This document shows, one piece after another, positions 11,801 through 20,800 of a stretch of 64,000 bases of DNA. Numbering within the stretch: the first letter of the stretch is position 1; each line of letters opens with the position of its first letter. The stretch is from contig CM055100.1 of the NCBI GenBank assembly GCA_029204225.1, forward strand, positions 53,301,763-53,365,762, in the 5' to 3' direction. Under the pieces are notes generated by a model that saw only the letters and a program-made list of their open reading frames with translations, made no database searches and was not told the origin of the DNA. A program made the translations under genes and the position numbers. This DNA is from Diphasiastrum complanatum. Lineage: Eukaryota; Streptophyta; Lycopodiopsida; Lycopodiales; Lycopodiaceae.

Positions 11801-14800
11801 TCTTATCACCTCGTCCTCTACAACCCCCGTGGTACGATGTCGAATGTCGTTCTCTCCATCATCTTGTCGCCCATGCACGTGCTCATGCTCCTCACCTTCT
11901 CTGTTCCTCCCGACATTCATATCATCGTACTCTCCGTCGTAAAAAGTGTGCTTATGATGACTCTGAAGGAAAACATCTCGTTGACCTTCTCTTTAGCTCT
12001 TCCTCAGGCGCTTTTTGGCATGAGTTTATCCCTCATGCCCCACCACCTCTCCTGGATGACCTTCGCATATGGCCCGACTATGCTACTAGCCTATACACCA
12101 CACCCACTGATTCACCCATTTCTATCTCTCCCCTACCTTTCGAGTTCACCTTCTTCACCTCTAGCATGGTACTTGCGGCCATCAAGAGAATGAAGACCCA
12201 TAAGGTGAGAGATATCGAAGACCTTGAATTTGAACTCCTTATCCATGCTACCGACCACCTACTTACTCCCACACTAACTACTCTCCTCAATTCCGCAGTC
12301 GTCTCAAGCTTCCCATTATCTTGGTGCACCAACATCATCCACCCTATCCATAAGAATGGTGACCCCATGGTTCCTGGTAACTATCGCACTATCATGATTG
12401 GGCATGTTTTCGCGAAGCTATATGGTACTATACTTCAGTCTCCTTTGAGTTCAGAAGCGGAAGACAGGAGAATACACACTTTGGGTCAGGTAGGGTTCTA
12501 AGCCCGCTAATGATCATATCTTCATGCTCCGGGCTTTGATTGAGGAAGCCAAGCACAGGAAAGAGAACCTCGTTACTTCACAACTTTCCACACAATAGGC
12601 CACTGGAAACATAGGCCACCCCCTCAACACATCACTCCATACGCTACCTTCAAGCCTTCCCATCTAAGCCTTCAAGATGTAAATCCACTTCATCACATCC
12701 ATACGACATTTAGAAATTGCACCCCGATCTAGCACCGACATCAGTTGAAAATTTCAAGAGGCCAAAGTTTTCCCTATCACCAACATAAGGGAATAGTGAT
12801 TGGTTGGAATGGAAGCAAAAAGACTTAATTGTGAACCCTGGTTCGAAAACTTTGTGAATTAAGGGGTTTGGTGACAATTAGATCAGACCACAATTCAACT
12901 TGCTTCAATGCTTTATTCGGTTGTCAGAATTTTTTCTCTGACGAACTAAGGAAAGTGGCTTGGCCGTATAAGTTTTCCTCTCGAGACATTCCATCGGACA
13001 ACTATCTCTAACTTGCTAGAAGTTATGGTGAATTGTACCACTTACTATAAGGATCACCAAATGAAGATCTGACTAGATCCTGCTGCAAAACAACCAAAAG
13101 GACACCTGTGGAGCAAAACCACCCATCCAAACCTAGATCCCTCCTGGAGTTTTCTCCTGGACCTAGCCCCCAAGCCATAGTGAAGAACCTAAGAGAGAGG
13201 AGGAGAAACTGGCTCAAGAAACTGAATTTCCAATGGGAGGATGGGCGAGTTTCCAATGGACATATTCTCTTCATGAGAGAGAGAATATTCCCCTAGGATC
13301 CCCATGCAACCTATATTGAGCTATTGACCTCCTATTCTTGCATTAAAGCAATCATTCACTATGCATGTGCTCCTATGTCCAATTATAGGTCTGGGCCCTC
13401 ATATGATTATTAATTACTTTACAAGCCAAGCCCGGAATGATGAGGCATAACCAATAACCTTATACACTGGAGTGACCGGCTATCCACATTAGGAATTATT
13501 CCGATTCCCTTATACAGGACATGGACGTAACATTCTTCCCCCCTTAAACCAGTTCTGTCCTCAGAACGAGTAACTAGGGAAAATCCAATTTGTATGATCT
13601 ATCGGATTCTAAAGACATACTTAATCATTTAGAGATACTGGAGTATATGCACAACATACCACTCAGGAAATATAAGAAACATTCTGAAATCTTTTCCACA
13701 AGGAACATTACTGGATTCCAAGAATATTCTTCCACTTTGATTCTTAACCAGATTATGAGTTCCAAATTCTACAATCAATCAAAGACCAATATAACATTTG
13801 TCTTTAACAAAAATAAACTTTATACAATCACCTAGAACCACATCTAGAGATTATAAAATTCTGCTGAATTCCAACTGAATTCAGTGGTTACCCTTGACAT
13901 TAGTTAGACTCTGTTATCCAATGTATGTATATGAGCTCACTGGGATATAGTCAATAACTTAGGATATTTCTACTTCAAGAAATATTCTATATCAAGAATC
14001 TTCTATATTCTATGCACAGTTCTCATAAATGAATCCAAATGACTCACTAATCATGTGACTTATAAGCAATATAGATCAAAATAAACAGTTCCCGGTGAAT
14101 TCTCTTCACACTGCTTATTTATCCAATTAACTTCTAATCAGGAGTAATCCAATTACTCGAGTCAATTGTAAATGATTCAGAAATCTTAAATGTCTGGGTG
14201 CAGATCTCAATTATACATGTATAACACCACATTTAGATCTTCTTCCAAACCATAAATAAGTTAATGAATTATCCTTTCCACAGAAAGAGACATTAACCTG
14301 CAAGTAACTGTTCCACACATTACTTGTTCATATGTCTATGCACTCTGACTAGTTTAAGTATACGATATAAACTCAGTACATAGGAAACACATAGTAGATC
14401 CACAAGATTAAGATGTACATTAGCAACTTATCCAACTATGTTCCTATACATAAACATAGGCTATAAACTGACAGATATCCACAATCTGCATATGTTACTC
14501 ACATAATTCACTCAGAATCTTGCAACTCAGCTACCAAAGAACTCTATTTCTCATGAGTAAATAACATATCTGGGAAATCTTTGAAGTGAATAACTCCACA
14601 TCACAAGTTTTCCAACCATCTAACTCTTATTAACAAAATTTCTTCTACCAGTCAGCCTAGAGCAGACTTAGCGTACAAACCAAGATTAGGCTAACTCATA
14701 CAGACATCTTTGGACATAAAGTTAAGATTAAAGCTTTATTCCACTGATCCAATCCATATCAAAATGGTACTTGGTTACAATCAGTGAATCTTAATTTAAT

Positions 14801-17800
14801 CTTTATCAATACTTCCCATATTAATGAATATCTCACAACTCAATAACCCCAAAACTCATCTAGTTCCAGATTACTCAAAATTATCACTTAGAGAGTTTGT
14901 CTATTTCAAACTGGATAGTTCTACCATTGCACACATACAAGATTTTTTCCCAAAATCAATGCAGCTGGCTGATTCCTCGAAAGACTTATTCCTATCTTTT
15001 AAAAAAGAAATTTCATAATTTCAATTTAAAAGTTCCCAGGAGACAACGTATAAGATATCAAGGATTCGAAAAAGTCAGTAATGAGTATCCAATACTATTA
15101 CAAACAGGACTTTTTCCTCAGAATCTTTTCCTCAGAATCGTAGAATATCTTATCCCGAATGATAGAAATATTATCTCTCAATAATCAACTATCAAATAGA
15201 GACTAACGTTAGGGTTCAGGAAACCTAAGTTCTGAGCCATATTCAAAAATCTTATATGGAAGTACAATCTCATATAATTATAGCAGTCCTTCATAACAGA
15301 GTTCTACACTAGAAGGAAATATATGAATCTCAATCCAATTGTCATGTATTAAGAAAGTTCTAAAGAGTAGAGGTCTAATAAAATAGAGAAATAGATTTAA
15401 GGGCTTCCATATTTTGTAATTAATGAGATACCATTAAGGGATCGATCTATATCTCATAATTCCCCAAAATACCCTTAACAAAAACCAATGGACTCTGTTA
15501 GTATTACCATTACAGCAATCCCTAACCATCGGTCTACAGATCATTCTACCCAAGAAATCCCCTTTAGAATCACTGATGTCCCATACCACCAGCTTTTCCT
15601 CCAAGAATCCTCTGCATCTAGATCTGTTTCGCCCCAAAAAGTCAAAAAAGACGATTTGGCTATCCTATACCCAGATATAGGATCAAATTCACAACCAATT
15701 CCAGGAGATAATCCTAACAATTAAAATCTCTCATGCTTCTTTAGTGTTACTCAAAGAATACCATTTCATATTGTACCCATCATGGACAAAACAGAATGTA
15801 TCATCCCAGTACAATAGAATGTATCACTAACCCAAAAGAAACATAGATTTCAACAAAAACTGAATCTCATACTGTCCTAGATTTCCAATATCTATTACAG
15901 AATCGGTAAAAAAAACTTAATTCTTTTAACAAATTAGAACTCTCTTGGTTGTTACTGTCATTATAGTGAAATACTCTATAACTGAAAAGAATCCAAATTA
16001 CTAGATTCATGTATGGAACACCTTCTATCTGCATTACTTTGCAAGAGATGGTTCCATAAATGCATTATCAGTCTTGCCACTACTTTTCCCTTAGAATTCT
16101 CGAATTCTCGAAATTCTAATTCACACTGGGGAAAAGGAATCCAAATTCCCAGAGGCAGTCTTCTTAAATAATTCTCAATTTTATTCTCACTTGCAATTAG
16201 TTATACTTCAGGAATTGAATGTAAATTTAATAATTGGATCACTAAGACCAACAATCATCTACATATCAGACTTCCACTCTTTTTCCCCCTTCCAAAAATG
16301 GTTCCGATTAACAAAACCCCAAATTTGTACCAGGAAAAAATTCAATTTGGTATTGCTAACTTTAGCACTATCACCCAAACGGTTTTTTGATTTGTTCATT
16401 AAGTGCCGCACTTAATCCCTGGCAAATCCCCTTATAGATCAGCATAGAACTGTTCTACTAGATTTACATTATTCTTGGTCCTTATTGATCCCCAGAACAA
16501 GAAATGCTCCGTAATTGATAGATTCACAAAATCTTCAACTAAAAGTGAAGGGTACCGTGATCTTAACAATTGACTAATTTCAACTTAGTAAGATCATTCA
16601 CTTTATTAATCATTTTTGTTTGAACAATAACCAATGAATGGGAACAAATCGAAAACGTCCATGGTTTCTTCAAATTTTACATAAACTGGGATTTTCAAAC
16701 TCCATTCAATATGGACCTAAACTGTGAAAATCGACCAAACATCGACTTGACAGTTTCACAATTACTCTCATATTGGAAGGATTCTGAAACATCCAGCATG
16801 CATCTTATATGACATGCAGTGATTTCAATAAAAATCAATTTTTACGTAAATTGCCAAGAAACTGGGAAATTAGCACTGGGATTCACAAAATCAGTTCGAA
16901 ATGGACCAACTGTGAAAATCAATTGAAATGATCGATTTATCAAATTCACAGGCACCGATTAAAATTCACATATCAAATTCGACATGCACTGATTTTTTCG
17001 AAAAAACGAAAAAAAAAAATCCCGTAATTAGCCTAGCCACTAGGAAATCTGCTTTTTGATCTAAGATTGCCAAAAATAGCTTCATGCAAGAAATCTTTTG
17101 ATCAATCTACTGATTACGCATGCAACATGCATCCATGCATGCATACAGGTCTATCCATACATTTTCATCAACAGACAAGCACTACACTGCATTACAAGTA
17201 TGCATGCATCATAACATTTCGAAAATTTTGCAAATTTTAGTTCAAAAATTGCCAAACTTCCGACAGCCATAACTTTCTCTACAGGACACCAAATTGGTCG
17301 TTGTAAAGCACAGTACGGAGGGAGAGTGGGTCTACAAGGCACTTGCCACGTCACCCTGCACTCCTGGCTTCACACGTGCAAGCAATAATGCATGAAAAAC
17401 AGGTAGGAGGGCGCACTTTTGTGGAGAGGAATCTTCAAAAAACACATCCCAGCCCAAAAAGCCTTGGATCACAGGTTACAAGCACTCTACTAAGGTTCAT
17501 TAGAGAGGCATAGAAGCTTCTAACAGGTCCAGCAAGCAATCATAAGCTCAGATCATGCAAAAAATGCATTTTTGTCCTCCTTCAACAAGCAGAACTTCAA
17601 CATGATGGTGTCTAAAGCTCACCTATCCAAATTGGATGTATGATGGCTCAAAACAGACGCAATGCATCATATCTTTAAGCTTGTTACGAGAACCAACAGG
17701 TTCAGACCCCCAATTGAGAGGTATTCATGCTCAAAAATCATCAAAAATACACTGATTTTTGGTGTTTTGAGCCCCCTAATGGTGTCTAATCCCTTCCGAA

Positions 17801-20800
17801 CTTCATGACAACTCAGGGACAGCTTCATTACATCTCTAAAAACGTTCATACCAAGTCTTGGCTGAGATGACCAAAATTTGTGGGAAAAATCCACAGATTC
17901 ATGCAATCAGATCCAAATCCATGTAAATCCATTGCATGCAAGCACCAAAAGTTCTGATTCTAGTCAAACATGGTTTTGATAGCCCATTTATGGTCCAAAA
18001 ACCCCAATTTTTGGTCCGAAATCACTATCTAATCAACCTTTTGACTATTCCAACATCATGCAATCATTAGATCCAATCAATAATGACTATAAAACAACAA
18101 ATACAATCTGGAAAACGTACTACACCAGTTCCTATGATTAATTTCAAGCAAAAAACTTCAATTCTAGGTGAAAAATCCACTAAAATCATCAAAAATCCAT
18201 AGATGTCCACCAAAAACTATGGAGAAACCCTATAATTATGATCTTTAGGCTGAAAGTACACCAAATTCAGAGAAGCCACCTACTTGGAGATCCATTCCAC
18301 CACCTGGAAGTAACATGCAAGGAGAAATCCACAAAAACTGAGAAAATACAAGAAGTAGCTCCACCTTCTGACTGATGCAAATCCATAGCTCTGATACCAC
18401 TGTAAGGATCACCAAATGAAGATCTGACTAGATCCTGTTGCAAAACAACCAAAAGGACACTTATGGAGCAAAACCACCCATCCAAACCTAGATCCCTCTT
18501 GGAGTTTTCTCCTGGACCTAGCCCTCAAGCCATAGTGAAGAACCTAAGAGAGAGGAGGAGAAACTGGCTCAAGAAACTGAATTTCCAATGGGAGGATGGG
18601 CGAGTTTCCAATGGACATATTCTTTTCATAAGAGAGAGAATATTCTCCTAGGATCCCCATGCAACCTATATTAAGCTATTGACCTCCTGTTCTTGCATTA
18701 AATCAATCATTCACTATGCATGTGCTCCTATGTCCAATTATAGGTCTGGGCCCTCATATGATTATTAATTACTTTACAAGCCAAGCCCGGAATGACGAGG
18801 CATAACCACTAACCATATACACCTGGAGTGACCGGCTATCCACGTCAGGAATTATTCCGATTCCCTTATACAGGACATGGACGTAACACTTACACTCTAG
18901 TTCCAAGCCTTCTTGTTTAAAAAAAGGGAAATATCCAGCTTTGTGAGTAAAGCAGTCAACTAAAACATTTTATCACCATACTCAAATTGAAGCTAATAAA
19001 GAGTACAATAATTTCATATCCTTCTCGAAGTTATCGTCATTTTATGATAATGTTACTTGTATCTTACTCAACATTAAAAGAACTATTTGAAGGTAGGATG
19101 TCCTCAACTCAAAGATAATTGGGCAACAACCATAGGAAAATAAAAAAAGCAACCAAAAATAGATACCATCAAGAATATTTTATGACAATTAGAAGCCAAC
19201 ATAACCCTTCTAAGATAGTTGACCGACATCAACCCTAATATGACCCTATTTAATATGAATGCACTCAGTTTACTTCTCGTTGGTATTCTCAAAAGGAGCT
19301 CATGTAACCATTAGAATCGAATGGAAACACAAGAAACAAGCTAAGCTTGAGTACATCACAAACCAAGTTCAATTCATCCCCATCAAGGAAAACAACTCTC
19401 TATCCAAGTAGGAATTTATGGTCAAAGCATTCCAATGGTAAATCAATAAGGGTCACCAAGGACTTGGAGAAATCTATAGGCTCTTACCTTGCCTTTGTTT
19501 CATGGACCGGCATATTGGTTGACTTACCAACTAGCCCATGTTTTATTTTCATAATTCTAAAAATGTTCAAATTCAAGCTTCTTGATCTAACCAAATTTGA
19601 TTCTGATAAATATAATTAAGAACAACATTCCAACTTCAACGGACACTTCCAATCAATGAGTTATTCGCCCTCAGGCTTTCACTTCTTTCATGTTGACTTG
19701 ATTAAGCTATGGTCTCAAATGTCAACCTGTTATTTGTACTCATGCTTATGCAAATGTATTAATATATGCTAGCCCAAACGTACTAACATATTAAGTCCCA
19801 AACTTTAATGTGCATCCCTTTACGAGTGTGCAACCCTCTACAACCTTCACCAATATTGGTGATTATTGATTGTCACATAAATCAATCATTGTTTAGAAAG
19901 TGAGCAACTATTGTCGAATGGTATATCCTCATCTCTCCTAAGTTCTTACCTTTAGCCTAAAACATAATGTTAGGGCCAAAAACAAAGACTAAAATGAAAT
20001 GAGTGCTTAATACCCTTAGACAAAGAAATCTCAACAATCGAAATCCTAATATAGCATATATCAATGTTATGTCTGGGATGGTACCGACATAACAAAGGAG
20101 GCGACCTTACAAAGTCCACCCACATAGTCTCAAATAATATACTCCATCATGCATAGTGCAGCCCAAGCACTGCCACGTCCCCACTTCATCAGTGCCCAAT
20201 AATAGGTTAGGTGACTTTCATCAGTGCCCAATAATAGGTTAGGTGACTTGCATCAAAGGTTAGTTTTAAGCAACAAGCAGATGGAACATGAGCAAAGGTC
20301 ATTCTATTCGAGCATCAAACACTACTCATCTACTTCTACATTCTGCAATATCATGATCTCCTTAGACAGAAACTAGCTAATCTTTCTACGTGTTTGAGCT
20401 AGATGCTATGCTCCATTCATAATTGCCTCAAATCAATCATCTACAAGGTTCGAGGTCAACGGGTACTTATCAAGCATCGGACTTGTCGCTGAATTGATGT
20501 TACGGCCCAATGATTAACTAATTCCAACATCCTCTTTTTCAAACAATCATAAAACACTCCACTTTCAAAACAAAAAACACAAAAACATTACTACCTTTCA
20601 AGGGACACAACTGGCCTACTGTTGAATCTTGAACGTAAAAAAGAAAATATACTAGTTGTGTGAATACTAAAAGCATGTAAGCATTGCGTAGTACTTCCAC
20701 AAGCAATCTACACAAAGTGTCATCAACAATTAATATAGGGAGCCAATCTTTGTTCAGTTCCACAATACAATACAAAACAAAATCATGCTGTTCATAAGAG

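Larger units (their letters stand above)
13046..18888 (-). mobile_element. Structurally complete LTR retrotransposon with no recognisable pol (LARD-like)
   Basis: Two near-identical LTRs (13046-13532 and 18401-18888) flank 4.87 kb. The 5-bp target duplication cttac is present at 13041-13045 and 18889-18893. On the minus strand, TGGTATCAGAGC (18399-18388), a match to the initiator-Met tRNA primer site, lies one base inside the right LTR. The purine run AAGGGGGGAAGAA lies just inside the left LTR, so the element runs right to left. By eye the LTRs differ at about 20 of 487 positions, mostly transitions. The internal region has only short frames on both strands and no protease, RT, RNase H or integrase motif that I can find. 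It is either a non-autonomous large retrotransposon derivative or very decayed. It lies in DDB1 intron 2 in the same orientation as the gene. Confidence 0.9.
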
